NCBI GenBank assembly: GCA_036927565.1
Contig: JAYESD010000008.1
Location: 114,994,279 to 115,058,278 of the forward strand
Length of the DNA stretch: 64,000 nucleotides
From: Tuctoria greenei
Lineage: Eukaryota; Streptophyta; Magnoliopsida; Poales; Poaceae
Reading direction: 5' to 3'
Below are positions 22,010 through 33,509 of this stretch, piece by piece. Positions within the stretch are counted from its first letter, which is position 1. Each line of letters opens with the position of its first letter. Position numbers and translations under genes: made by a program. The notes under the pieces are model-generated. The model saw nothing but the letters and a program-made list of their open reading frames with translations. It was not told where the DNA came from and did no database searches.

Positions 22010-22847
22010 TGTACCCAGTGTACCAGGTACCCCTTGGTACCATAAACAAAGCCATGGTGTTCCTATGTCCACGTGCCAGATGCCCGGAGGGAATACACGT
22101 CCCGTAGTATCGGATCTGCCTCCCTCCATAGGGTGGCTCCGGTACTGCCACGTGTCCAGAAGAGGCAGACCTTGCCTCCCTCAGTTGGGTAGCTCCGGTG
22201 TTGCCACGTGTCTTGCAGAGCCGGACCTTGCCTCCCTCCTCAGGGAAGTTCCGACACTGTCACGTGTCCAATAGCACCGGACCTATGCCCCAGTAGAGGG
22301 AAGCTCCAGAGTTGTCACGTGTCAACATCCGGACCTAAGTCTACAACGGAAAGACAACGGGATCTCCAACGACACGGACATTCAAAGGCCATCAATTGAC
22401 CATTACAAGATCTGTTTAACGTGTCATTAATTCTATATTGATGACACACAATCAAAAGGCTATCAAGATCAGTAAAGTTGCTATTAAGGCGCTTTATCAT
22501 GCTATTAACTACCCTTAACACCATAGAACGTGTATAGGGCAGTGATTACAGCTGAGGCCACCTATCGGGCCAGCCAGCAACTGTAACAGCCACTCCTTAG
22601 CATATAAAAGGGTTGTGTTGCACAGTAGAAGGACAACTGATCTCAGGCCATCTCATACACACTCAAGCTCATACAATCAACACACACACCCCATGGAGTA
22701 GGGTATTACACTCAGCGACCCGAACCACGTAAAACTCTCGATGTTCACCTATTGTATCGATCCTGAACCGCGCCCCAACTGAATATGAACCTCCGCGGAC
22801 TACTTCTTAGTAGTACCAGGGGAAGTGTCCTAGTCCACATTTTGACA
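22010..22847 (+). repeat. 5' LTR of element B
   Basis: 838 bases, begins tgtacccagtg and ends attttgaca. TATA box catataaaag at 22611-22620, followed by the ccatggagtagggtattac block shared with A. The terminus is less symmetrical than in A, consistent with age. Confidence 0.88.
22070..22321 (+). promoter_or_regulatory. U3 tandem repeat of element B with five G-box/ABRE cores
   Basis: cacgtg occurs at 22070, 22149, 22205, 22261 and 22316. The last four are 56, 56 and 55 bases apart, and each sits in gccacgtgtc or gtcacgtgtc, matching the ABRE form ACGTGTC. The rest of each unit (ccggacctt...ctccct...agctcc) is conserved too. The array ends about 290 bases upstream of the TATA box. Confidence 0.8.
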
Positions 22848-22849
22848 TT

Positions 22850-22867
22850 TGGTGCGCCAAGTAGGGG
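22850..22867 (+). promoter_or_regulatory. Primer-binding site of element B
   Basis: TGGTGCGCCAAGTAGGGG, two bases after the LTR end; equivalent to the PBS of A with two or three substitutions. Confidence 0.75.
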
Positions 22868-22869
22868 CA

Positions 22870-23105
22870 GAGCACTTTCAAGATTTCAAGATGGTGAACT
22901 CCGCTGCCGCTTCTTCCAATGGACCGAGTGATCAGCCTACTGGAAGAAATCCCTCCAATGTGCAGCAGTCAGTCAATGTTGTTCCAGTGGGCATCACACC
23001 ACCCCCATCACCTGCTCTAGTAGCCAATGCTGGACAATAGGATGGTGTGTTCGCATCGATCATTGCATTGATGAACAACCCTGAGGATGTGTCTAATGCA
23101 GCGCG
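22870..23105 (+). pseudogene. Gag N-terminal remnant of element B
   Basis: Frame starting MVNSAAASSNGPSDQ at 22891 parallels the gag start of A. It continues to a stop after VANAGQ (23038) and a further short piece (ALMNNPEDVSNAARTL). The capsid, knuckle and protease are missing. Confidence 0.72.
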
Positions 23106-23124
23106 AACTCTACTCTAGCATCGT

Positions 23125-23990
23125 CCAGGAAAATGTCGACGTGTTTCCATGGCAACCGTCACAGATGCCTGGGATCCCTTGGGAGGTGATCGAGCACCAT
23201 CTAAATATCCACCACAACGCACAATCCATACAACAGAAGCCCCGGAAGTAATCTGTTGAGCGACAGAACTTCATCAGACATGAAGTCAAGAAGCTGCTTG
23301 ACACTGGACTCATCCGAGAGGTTCACCATCCATGGTGGCTGGCAAACCTAGTTGTTGTACCAAATGCCGATGGGAGGCTTCGGATGTGCATTGACTACAC
23401 TACACTGAATAAGGCATGCCTAAAAGACCCTTTTCCACCTTCTAGAATAGATCGTATAGTGGATTCTACCTCCGGGTATGAACTACTGTGTTTCTTAGAC
23501 GCTTATTCTAGATATCATCAAATTTTAATGTCTAAGGAAGATGAAGAGCATATTGCCTTTATAACAGTAGATGGGTTGTATTGTTACACTGCCATGCCTT
23601 TTGGTCCTAAAAATGTTGCCTCAACTTTTGTACGAGCTATGCACAGAACCTTTGGGCAGCTGATTACGGACTTGGTGGAAGTCTACTTCGCTTACATCGT
23701 CATCAAGGTGAAGAACCAGAACTCACTACAGGACAATCTTCAAGCCGTCTTTGACAAGCTACGCCTGACGCGCATGAATCTCAACCTAGACAATTATGCC
23801 TTCAGGTTTAGCTCCGGAAAGCTCCTTGGTTTCTTGGTGACTCACTGAGGAATTTAGGCAAATACGGCCAAGATTAAAGCCATCAAAGAGATGCGGTCTC
23901 CAGCCCATATCAAGGACATCTAGAAGCTTATTGGATGTCTAGCTTCGCTCAGCCAGTTCATCTCAAGAGTGGCGGAGCGTACGCTTCCCT
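23125..23990 (+). pseudogene. Reverse transcriptase of element B, catalytic motif lost
   Basis: Blocks readable across frames: QNFIRHEVKKLLDTGLIREV, MCIDYTTLNKACLKDPFPPS and DAYSRYHQILMSKEDEEH, then VEVYFAYIVIK where element A has VEVYVDDIVVK. Both catalytic aspartates are gone (A and Y), so this RT could not work. It stops at 23846-23848 after GFLVTH. Confidence 0.88.
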
Positions 23991-25215
23991 TCTTTAAGCT
24001 GTTGAGGAAGTCCCGACCATTCCATTGGTCTGAAGAAGCAGAGAAGACGTTCTAGGAACTCAAGCAACTCCTCACCACACTACCAATCATATTAGCTTCG
24101 GAGCTTGGTGAGCCTCTTATGCTTTACAATGCTGCAACTATGGAGGTTGGTAGCATGGTTCTGGTTGCGGAGAGACCAGAAACATTTTCAACTTAGGAGC
24201 TTAGACCCCTCAGGGAGGGTCCAGAGCTACCTAAAGGCGAGTCTGGGTCCCAGCCCCCAGGTACAGATACTAAAGTCAGGATGCATGTGGATCAACCTCC
24301 CTCATCCGAGGGAGTACCTACTCAAGAAGGAGATCTGGACCTCTCTGGGAGGGTCCGAGTTGATGAAGAAGAAGCTCTGCACCCCTCCGAGAGGGTCCGA
24401 ACTGCCCAGAGGTCGGTGTACTTCATCAGCAAAGTACTGCATGACACCAAGACTCGGTACATTGAGGTGCATAAGTTGCTGTACGCAGTCCTGATTGCCT
24501 CAAGGAAGCTTTGTCACTACATCCAAGCCCACAAGATTTCAGTGGTAACTTCTTATCCACTGCAACCTAATTTTCATAACCACAATTCTATGGGAAATAT
24601 TGCCATGTTGGCAGCGGAGTTGGCATAATTCGACATCGAATTCCTTCCTCGACATGCAATCAAGAGTAAGGCACTGACTGATTTCGTGGCAGAGTGGACA
24701 CGTTCTTCTTCAACTCCAGGGGGCCTCGACGAGCAGAAGCTAGAACCTAAGGTCCCAGTCTTCACCGAGCCTCACTGGACTCTCTACTTCGACGGCTTCG
24801 TGCAGAAGCAGGGGGCCGGAGCTGGAATCCTTCTCCTCGTTCCGACCGGGGAGAAGGTCAAGTACATGGTTCACCTCAAATTACATGCAATCAACACCAT
24901 GGCAGAATATGAAGCTCTCATCTTCACACTCAAGGTGGTGCTATAATATGGCGTCCGATAGCTCTTGGTGAAGGGTGACTCACAACTCATCATCAAGCAA
25001 GTCAAAGGTGAATGTAGTTGCAACAACCCTCATCTTGCTGCATATCTACTTGAAGTCCAGAAGTTGCAGAAAGACTTCCACATCCTAGACCTCCGCTATG
25101 TCCAACCTCTCAACAACGCTGAAGCTGACGACCTCTCGACAAAGGTTTCAACCAGGGCTCAAGCTCCCAACAGAGTTTTTGTCAGGAGATTACCAGCACC
25201 TACCGCTCAGCCTAC
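23991..25215 (+). pseudogene. Dual RNase H region of element B with repeat-rich insertion
   Basis: First RNase H module from about 24110 (MLYNAATMEVGSMVLVA) to FVAEWTRS at 24700, holding an insertion (about 24180-24410) with recurring LSGRVRVDEEEALHPSERVR-like text. The second module (24760-25130: WTLYFDGFVQKQGAGAGILL, NTMAEYEALIF, VKGDSQLIIKQV) retains D, E and D. The same arrangement, including the insertion, is present in A. Confidence 0.78.
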
Positions 25216-26602
25216 CTAACTAAGTCATGGGAGCGAGACCAGCACCTCGAAGCTAGCGGTCCCTGGTGGCCCTATTACCATGGCGTCCACCAAGGATCGT
25301 AGGCGCTAAAGGAAACTCCGAGCAACCAAGCGCGCAAGATCCAGAAGCTCAAGTCAGTCCCGATGTATGGATCTCGGACGTTTGGGACTACTTGAAAGAT
25401 AACATCCTTCTTGAAGATGGTGTATCTGCTGAGTGAATTGTTAGGTTGGCTAAAAGATACACGTTGGTAGAAGGGGATCTCTATCAACATGGCGCCAACG
25501 GCATTCTAATGCAGTGCATTTCCTGGGAAGAAGGCTGCGAGCCCCTCACGGAGATCCATGGAGGCGAGTGAAGAAACCACGCGTCGCCCCGCACGTTGGC
25601 TGGTAAGGCCTTTTGGTATGGTTTTTATTGACATACAACACTCCAGGATGTAGTTAAGCTGGTCAAGAAGTGTGAAGCATGCCAATTCCACGCAAATCAA
25701 ATTCATACAGTAGCGCAATCGCTGCAGATGATTCCTCCCACGTGGCCATTCGCTGTGTGGGGGATGGACATTTTGGGACCTTTCCCAAAAGCCGTCGGAG
25801 GATGTCGGTTTTTGTATGTTGCCATCGACAAGTTCACGAAGTGGTCGGAAGCTACTCCAGTTGTGACTATCAACAAGCAATCAACCATCAAATTCTTCAA
25901 GTCCATTGTTTGCAGATTTGTAGTTTTGAACAGGGTTATCACTGACAACAAAACCCAATTCACAAGTGCAGCATTCCAAGAGTACTGCGAAGAACTCAAC
26001 ATACAAGTCAGCTATGCCTCAATAGCTAATCCAACAAGCAATGACCAAGTTGAGAGGGCAAACAAAGAAATACTCAAGGGACTCAAGACACGCAGTTATG
26101 AGCACTTGAAGAAACATGGCGCCAATTGGATAGAAGAGCTTCCGTCTGCATTGTGGGCAAGTCGGACAACACCGAGCTGGGCAACAGGAGAGACACCCTT
26201 CTTCTTGGTGTATGGAGTTGAAGCAGTCCTTCCTCCGGAGATCACCATGGGGTCTTTTAAAGTCCGGACCTTCGACGAAGCCACGCAGGACCAACTTTGG
26301 CGTGAAGACTTGGACCTCATCGACGAGGCAAGGTTCCAAGCAGCTGTCCAAAATGTGTGCTACCGTCAAGCGCTCCAGCGCTATAACCAAAGGTTTGTGC
26401 GCAATGGCAGTTGGAGGAAGGTAATCAGGTGCTGCAGAGAATACTTACTCGAGAAGGGATGAACAAACTTTCCCCCAGTTGGGAAGGTCCCTTTCGAGTC
26501 ATCAAAGTTTCCCAGCTAGGATGCGTCCGCTTTGCAACAGAGGATGGGATACCACTTCCTAATCCCTGGAACATTGAGCACCTCCGTAAGTTCTACACTT
26601 AG
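25216..26602 (+). pseudogene. Integrase of element B
   Basis: The zinc-binding region is damaged (stops around 25570 and 25630) but KKCEACQFHANQ is present. Core frame 25728-26462: WGMDILGPFPK, ITDNKTQFTSAAF (DNG changed to DNK), NDQVERANKEILKGL. The C-terminal module in another frame (26411-26602) ends WNIEHLRKFYT and stop. At least one frameshift lies near 26410. Confidence 0.87.
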
Positions 26603-28182
26603 TTGCACGGAGGTGATTCTGTATTTGCATCAAATGTATCTTATAGAGTCTATGAACAGAGTCACTAGGGTGTTAGATCAAAAGTGCATCTAACTTGGTC
26701 TTGTACTTTAGGTGTGTCATTACCTTCTCTGGGTTAGAACAAGGTGAATAGCACACTTACTTGGTCCTGTACTTTAATTGTGTCCTTGTCTCCCCTGTTG
26801 TTCAGACCTATAATGAAATACATTTGTGCAAGCAGGCTCTACGTGTATTCATTTTGCGCAAGCAATTCTTTTCATCATATTTTACCTTCTTGTCAATAGC
26901 AATGTTGTGCAATTCATTTGAAATTTAGTTCTAGAGATTCATGTGATATATAAGTTTTATTGGTAATCGTCCATCGGATATTAGTATTGCTAGACGGCCT
27001 ACTTGCCTGAAAACCAAAGCTAATGATAGGTCCGGAGTGCACTATCGACTTAGCCTAGCCAAGCATCCTATGTATGCCACTCTACCTATCTGGTGGGTCC
27101 TAGTAAGGTAGGTCCAAAAAGCATTTGGATCTAAGGAAAGTTAATTGGTATACTTATGTTGTCACAATGAGTCTGTTAAGATCTAAAATTCAAAGAAGGA
27201 TAATAAGTCACAAATGAGCTGTAGGCAAGAGGACGAATTTTACTGCTTTTCTCGTCTCTTATGGAAAAAATAACAATTGACAGGAATCTACATGGACGAT
27301 GGTGGATGCTGCCGGAGCGACAAGCTCTGATAACCTCCAGGGGACCCGCAGTCGATGTTTTACGCGTTGACAGTGGGCACCATCAAAGCATCAAGCTCTG
27401 ACAACCGCGAGGGGGTTCGTTGTCTATGTCTTACGCATTGATAGTGAGCGCCGTCAAAGCATCAAGCTCTAACAACCCCCAAGGGGCCCATTGTTGATGT
27501 TTTACCCTTTGACAGTGGACGCTGTCGAGGTATCAAGCTCTGACAACACTTAGGGGGCCCGCCGTCGACGTTTTACGCGTTGATAATGGGCGCTGTCGAA
27601 GCATCAAGCTCCGACAACCCCCAAGGGGCCCGCTATCGATGTTTCACGTGTTGAAAGTGGGCGCCGTTGAAGCATCAAGCTCCGACAACCCCCAGGGAGC
27701 CCGCTGTCGACGTTTCACTCATTAACAGTGGGCGCCGTCAAAGCATCGAGCTCTGACAACCCCTAGGAGGCCCGCCGTCGATGTTTCACGCGTTCACAGT
27801 AGGATCCATCGAAGCATCGAGCTCTGACAACCTCCAGGGGGCCCGCCATCGATGTTTCACGTGTTGACAGTGGGTGTCGTCAAAGCATCAAGCTTCGACA
27901 ACTCCCAGGGGGCCCACTGTTAACGTAACAAAGGGTCCATGGAGATTTCAGAAGAAAGACTTGGACCTCGGAGCTATCACATTGGCTACGAGTTCGGAGC
28001 AATCAAGTTTACAAGATATTCTCAAAATCCTCATGGTAGATGTCCTCAATCAATTGAACACATCTACCAGGGGGCCAACATGATAAAGAGCAATGCATTG
28101 AAGACACAAAATTGGAATTCAAAAGGATTTCATTCATTCAAAATTTGGAGATTTACGCGGTGAAGGTACAAGGAAAAAGGTC
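26603..28182. other. Non-coding spacer of element B between integrase and antisense ORF
   Basis: Contains two similar paragraphs around 26690 and 26760 (cttggtcctgtactttaggt/aattgtgtc), a block parallel to 1960-2350 in A, the 71-bp array (27329-27930), and a short stretch around 27931-28160 with no recognisable coding. No open frame of interest. Confidence 0.6.
27329..27930 (+). repeat. 71-bp tandem repeat array of element B, eight units in perfect phase
   Basis: Unit starts at 27329, 27400, 27471, 27542, 27613, 27684, 27755, 27826 and 27897 (last one partial), each exactly 71 bases from the previous. Unit layout: gacaacccccaggggcccgc, then a gtcgatgtttcacg segment, then gacagtgggcgccgtc and aagcatcaagctc. 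Units differ by substitutions but by no length change. Confidence 0.93.
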
Positions 28183-29871
28183 CTAGCTACTGAAGTTCCT
28201 CACAAAGAACGAAGCAACTTTCTCAGCGGCTTATTGGACGCTGGCCTTGGCAGCTTTCTCCTCTTCGGCGATGGGTCCTTCATACACCAGAACTAGAGAC
28301 ATCGAGAATTCTCAGCTTTGGAAGCACGCCAGGACATACTCCGCGATGTTCCTAGCCAAAGATTTCCCTTCAGTCTCGATCTCGTCGACAACCACATCTC
28401 CAAGAGCTTCTAGCTTTGAGCCGGTGGAGTAAAGCGCCACTAGGGCCTTATCCATCTCTGGCTCCAAATCAGCAGGCCAAACAAGGCTGAATCCAAAAGG
28501 TACCAGAGCTTTGTTCGCCCACCCGAGGAAGTCCTAGACCTCCTGGGACTCAATTGCTCTCGCACTTTGGAGCTCCTCTAGTGACCTCCTTGCTAAAGAT
28601 AGCTTCACATAACCCTCCTTCGAGAAACGCTCGACTTCCTTGGCGTGATGTTGAATTCATTCAACCACCATCTTCTCTTGGTCGGCAATATTTTTCTCTC
28701 AGAGGTGAAGGTGGCCTCTCTTATCTGCAAGGTCCTTCTCCTTTGCCTTCATTGCATCCTCCCGGCCAGAGACAACATTTTCTCTTTTGCTGACATCTTC
28801 GCCTGCCCGCCACAACTGTTGCTTCTCTTGTTCGCACTAAGACTTGAATTCTTCCACGCGATCAGTCAAGTCTTGCTCACTGCGTGCAAGCTTTTGGGAG
28901 AGCTCATCCTCCCTTTGTTGGATCTTTTCTTCTTTCTCTTGGATATTAACCTCCTTATTATCAAGCTCATCCTGGCGCTTGATCAGGTCTTCCCTCAAAG
29001 TCTCAAGACTCGTCAAGCGGCTGTCGGCCAATTCATGGACCCTGTGGGCGTGCTCATGGATCTCCTGGGTCTTTTTCTTAAGGAATTTGATAGCAGCCTC
29101 TCGTTCATATAGCTCCCTGTTCATGCGCAACTTTATTGGGCTTTCTCCAACGCCACCCACTCCTTTTGGTCCGCCAGTCGGGACTACGTCACCTTCGTCT
29201 CTAAGTACAACTTTTGACTCCAACGCCTCAGCGTGGCACGCTTTTCTTCAGAGACTTGCACTTGTAGTCGAAGGCAAGCTAGACTTGGCGGAGGCTGGAG
29301 CAGGCATTGTCAATCGACAATGCCAGGGCGGTTGGATTTGGGCCTGCTTGGGGTCTGTCCTCCGGTTCGTCCGAGTCTTCTGGGACAATCATTGGAGCCC
29401 ATGGAACGAGCATGGACTCCAACAGCTCGATGTTGGCGGGCCGAACCACCGATAATTTATCCATCTTTGGTGTAGGAGATAAAGGTCCCACAATCGGATA
29501 TTCTACCTCCGATGATGATGAGGAGGGTTCCGCAGTCGGATCTTCAACCATTGGTGCAAAAGTCAAAGGTCCCGCAGCCGGATCCCCTTGTGCAGTATCG
29601 GACATGGTCACCTCCGGTGTTTACACCTCTAGAGCTGTCTCTCGGACTTCTTTCGGAGCTTCATTGATTTCCAACATTGATGTTGGAACCTCCGCAGTTG
29701 GCTCTGAGACAGTCAGAGCTTGTTCGTTCATTTCTTCCTTGTGGTTCGGCGCTACCACGGGCTCTTCGGTCGTCGGTGTTAAGGTCGTCTCCACGAAAGC
29801 CGGCACCAGAGCTATCGTATCGTCTGCCACAACCATAGGAGGAGGGGCTGGAGCAGTAGCAGGAGCATCAG
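28183..29871 (-). pseudogene. Antisense ORF of element B, C-terminal coiled-coil part
   Basis: Minus-strand frame ending at 28183-28185 (KVASFF...FSS and stop). The segment 29223-28837 is a clear heptad-rich coiled coil (EIHEHAHRVHELADSRLTSL and following). A proline, alanine, valine and threonine-rich linker lies at about 29300-29870. It continues across the F insertion at 62614. Several in-frame stops exist, including a TAG in the same place as in A. Its own strand is opposite to B pol. It is about half of the full ORF. Confidence 0.75.
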
Positions 29872-29876
29872 CTGGC

Positions 29877-30480
29877 TGTTGACGGCTGTTATATACCAAT
29901 TTCATCCGTCAATTTAACTCAGTTATGTGAATGATTTGTCATTTCTTGCACACATCACCTTTCTATCTAACCCAATTGCACTTGGACTTAGTGAAATATG
30001 TGTATGCAACAATTTATGAAGGAAATGAAGAAATATAGAGGGACCAATCCTATAAAATATCATCCCAGCCAATTAGGCGATGACACGTGCCATCCCATGG
30101 ATCAAATGGCCCACAAATAGAAGTATCCGAGGAGATCCAATGGTGTATCACCCTGATACATCAAGGTGGCCCACCTGGCAGCCACATGGAGGAAGCACTC
30201 CACGTTTGGAGTGCTGACAAGGTCGGCCAAACCAGGGTCGGCCGACCCGTTCCTGGCGCCAAGCGTGGTCAAACAACGCGTGTTGGCTCCTCCTGGCTTG
30301 AAGGAGTCAATGGTGACTGATTCACGCGCTTTTGGTGGTGGGAACTGACCTCAACACTAGTATAACTAGGACCGACTACCCCTCACTTCAACAAACACCA
30401 CTTGAGCTTCATCTCTATTGTATACACTATCATCCATAGTCTTAGAGGAGTTAGGTTCTAGAGAGGAGACTGATTAGTCC
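29877..30480 (+). repeat. 5' LTR of element F, first piece (U3)
   Basis: 604 bases from tgttgacggctgttatatac to the agtcc duplication at 30476-30480, where D inserted. At the TATA position this copy reads gtataactagg, the 3' LTR reads gtatcaatagg and element H reads gtataaatagg, so the promoter box of F has decayed. Confidence 0.9.
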
Positions 30481-33309
30481 TGTAACACCCTCATTTTCAT
30501 GCATCATGCCCTACATACACTCACATACATGTTTAACACAAACCCAAATCAAGAGGAACGAGTTTAAAATTGATTTGGAACAAAACCGCACTTAAAATGC
30601 TGAAAAGTGCGGACTAGTCCGATTTTAGTGAGGACTAGTCCGATTTCTCTCTGACTAGAAACGGACTTGTCCGTTTTTGCTGCGGACTAGTCCGATTTTG
30701 CCTCTAGAAACTCTCAGACTTGTCCGATTTTGTGCAGACTAGTCTGATATTCCAAGAATCTTTGAAAATTTGCTAAGTCCCGGGACTTGTCTGGACTAGT
30801 CCGATGTTCCAGAGGACTTGTCCGTTTTCCTCTCTCACTAAAGTCGGACTTGTCCGATTTTTGGCCAGAGCTGTCCGATTTCTCTCTGGACAACTTCGGA
30901 CTAGTCCGGTCCTTTTCGGACTTGTCCGATATTTCGCGACATCGAATTGATCTTTTGTTTTACGACTTGTTTCTTGGGGTTCACATTAAGTGGGCCTAGG
31001 GACGTCGTGCCTAACTCTTTTAGAGCCCATGTGGGACTCTAAACCGGCCTCTACTCCTCTCAAACTCGAAATCCATCTAACCCTAGCCTCCACCTCTATA
31101 TAAACAAACCCACCCCTTGGCTTAACATCTATTTGCCACTTTTCCACCCCACCCAAACCCTAGTTCGTGGAGAGCCACCACAAAGGAGGGAGGAGGAGAT
31201 CCCAAGCAAGAAGAAGAGGAGGAAACGAAAGAGGATCAAGATCTCCATCAAGTTTTGTTCTTCGTCACCAACTCATCTCCAAGTTCATCACCAACCCTAG
31301 ATCATCAAGATCCAAGTGTTGCCTCCAAGATTATTGGTTCATTGGAGTTCTAAACACCTGGTATACCTTCTATTTCCTTTTCCTTACGTGAATTTGACCC
31401 CTAATCTCCAAATTTACTTCGATCTAGAAAACCCTAGTTCGCTAGTTCTGCGAAGTGCGGACTAGTCCAACCTTCTGCAGACTAGTCCGATTTTGCTGAC
31501 TAAATTGTGTTGAATTGATTCTAAAAGTAGATCTAATCAAATCCAAACCTGTATAAACTTGTTAAAATCTATTAGAACTAGTTACTGATCATTAAAAGCA
31601 ATCTATTAACAAGTTCTACCTTGCATTTGCATCAATCATGCATGTCATGTCATATTGAGTAATATTTGTGCACTCATTGATTGTGTTTCTTGTCTTGTAT
31701 GTTTATTGTGTGGATTAGACGGATTTGCGCTAGAGAGTGCCGCAGAGGATCTGCAGCACCAAGAGTTTGAAGGCTTTGACCCGAACCAATCCCAAGAGCA
31801 AGGCAAGTGTCCTTGAAGCATATTGATCCTGTTTTTAAAATAAATGTTTTGTTTACAAAATTGCATGCTTGTTTCAATTTGATGGGAAATCCTATGGTAG
31901 GAAGTTTACTATTTTTGTTTAACCACCCTTGTCATCGGGAATATATGGTAGAGAGTCGGAAGGGCTTTTACCTTTCGCTTCGCTTAATCAACTGGGATGG
32001 GAAAACAACTATACTACTCAATTTAATTATGCATGGATAGGATTATGGTTAACATGAACTGGTTAAATATGATATGGTAATGGGTGATCTAAGGAAGCCT
32101 GGTATGTGGATGGGTTGGATGTTATGGTGGTTTTGCTTGCTTTAGATCTAAGGACCGGTTCGTGGAGCGACCATCCAGGATTTACAGTGCCACCACGAGG
32201 CCAAGTATGGGTGCGGCGTAGCTGATTAATTAGGGTTTTGCCAGTGCTATTTGGACCATTAAGGATGCTCGTGGAAGGGGTAGTCGGATTGGGTTTGTTG
32301 ATGATTGGTGAGACTACCCTGGGATCCGAATGGCTCAGGAGGGGGCCCTTGGTTGAAGATGTGCTAAGTTGGAAATATCGCCACCGGTGAAACCTCAGTG
32401 GGGTCTAAATAGGCATGTAATCCCTTTGTAAAGGCTATTTTGTGATCTCTTGGTCACACACCTAAGGAAGTGTGAGACGGCATAATTGAGATTCTATAGT
32501 CATCGAAAGGTGATAAAATCACAAACACGTGGGTAAAGCGGCACAACCTCTGTAGAGTGTGTCTAAAACTATCATGATAGCTGTGCTCCCAGTTATGAGC
32601 AACCTGGACCCTCACATGATTAGAGGAAAATTGGGATTTGGGATGGTTGGTTGGTTATGGTTATGGTTTGGTAATGGTTATGGCTCTTTATGGATTAATT
32701 TCTGGTATTGAATATGGTTATTGGCAATGGTGAAATCTGGTATATGGATGATGCTAATGAATTATGGACTAGTATTATGATGATTATATGGTTTATGATG
32801 GGTTTACTTTATATACATACAATATATTGCTTTTCAAATGTTTTAATGTACTTTTCAGCACTCAACCATTATTAATTGTCATCATTTGAATCAGCCACAT
32901 GTCATACTTTCCACACTTGCTGAGTACGACATGTACTCACTCTTGCAATCCCCCCAACTAGTTGCTGGTCAGGATTGCGAGTTTAATGAAAATAATACGG
33001 AATTCTAGGCCGTGTCTACTGTCAGCTTGCCTGTGGTGTTTTGGAGCAACGCTATACCCTATTGCTTATGCTGCCTAGCTGTTTAGTGGCCTATTTAGTT
33101 ATTTCTGCTGCATTAGTTGAACTTGTCATTAATATTTATTAGAGTTTGTATTCGAGGATAATATGGTTTGTGCAATAAAATATGGTTAATTAATCTTGTT
33201 CTGTGGTAATTTTCTATATACTCTTTTGTGATGCACTCGTGTATGTGTGTTGAACATCCTGAACACACATATGCGTTCACTTGGTTCAGTTTCGGAATCG
33301 GGTGTCACA
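30481..33309 (+). repeat. 5' LTR of element D
   Basis: 2,829 bases, tgtaacaccc to gggtgtcaca. TATA box ctatataaac at 31096-31105, followed by a short leader with tandem agg-type codons. No gene. A palindrome array precedes the TATA (separate entry). By eye it differs from the 3' LTR by a few per cent, with many C-to-T type changes inside the palindromes. Confidence 0.95.
30610..30931 (+). promoter_or_regulatory. Palindrome array CGGACTAGTCCG / CGGACTTGTCCG in U3 of element D
   Basis: About a dozen copies or near copies: 30610, 30631, 30662, 30683, 30715, 30735 and on to about 30920, most followed by attt or gttt. The perfect form is a 12-base palindrome; others carry TTG for TAG. Two more sit downstream at about 31456-31495. 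The array is 170-490 bases upstream of the TATA. The same array is in the 3' LTR at about 39727-40040. Confidence 0.8.
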
Positions 33310-33312
33310 GAT

Positions 33313-33325
33313 TGGTATCAGAGCC
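33313..33325 (+). promoter_or_regulatory. Primer-binding site of element D
   Basis: TGGTATCAGAGCC, four bases (gatt) after the LTR end; full match to the initiator methionine tRNA type PBS. Confidence 0.92.
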
Positions 33326-33509
33326 ACAGGTTGACCGTAGGATGCAGCCTAGATAGAATGGACACTTTAGAGCTATGACCAAAAAAAGCGTTGCACTAGA
33401 CTGCTATTGCCACCACCTAGAGAATGTCGCATTACGACCCTGTTGCAACAGATTTGAATATGTTGCATTACGAACCTATTGCCACACATCAGAAATCATT
33501 GCAATACAG

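Noticed and set aside
28160..29880. A host coiled-coil gene on the minus strand
   Set aside because: The same sequence appears at 1-1219 next to a second Tat integrase, with the same 71-bp array beside it, so it is element-borne.
33313..33325. TGGTATCAGAGC sequences (also 53451-53462 and 14034-14043) as tRNA gene fragments
   Set aside because: They are primer-binding sites next to LTR ends; no cloverleaf flanks them.
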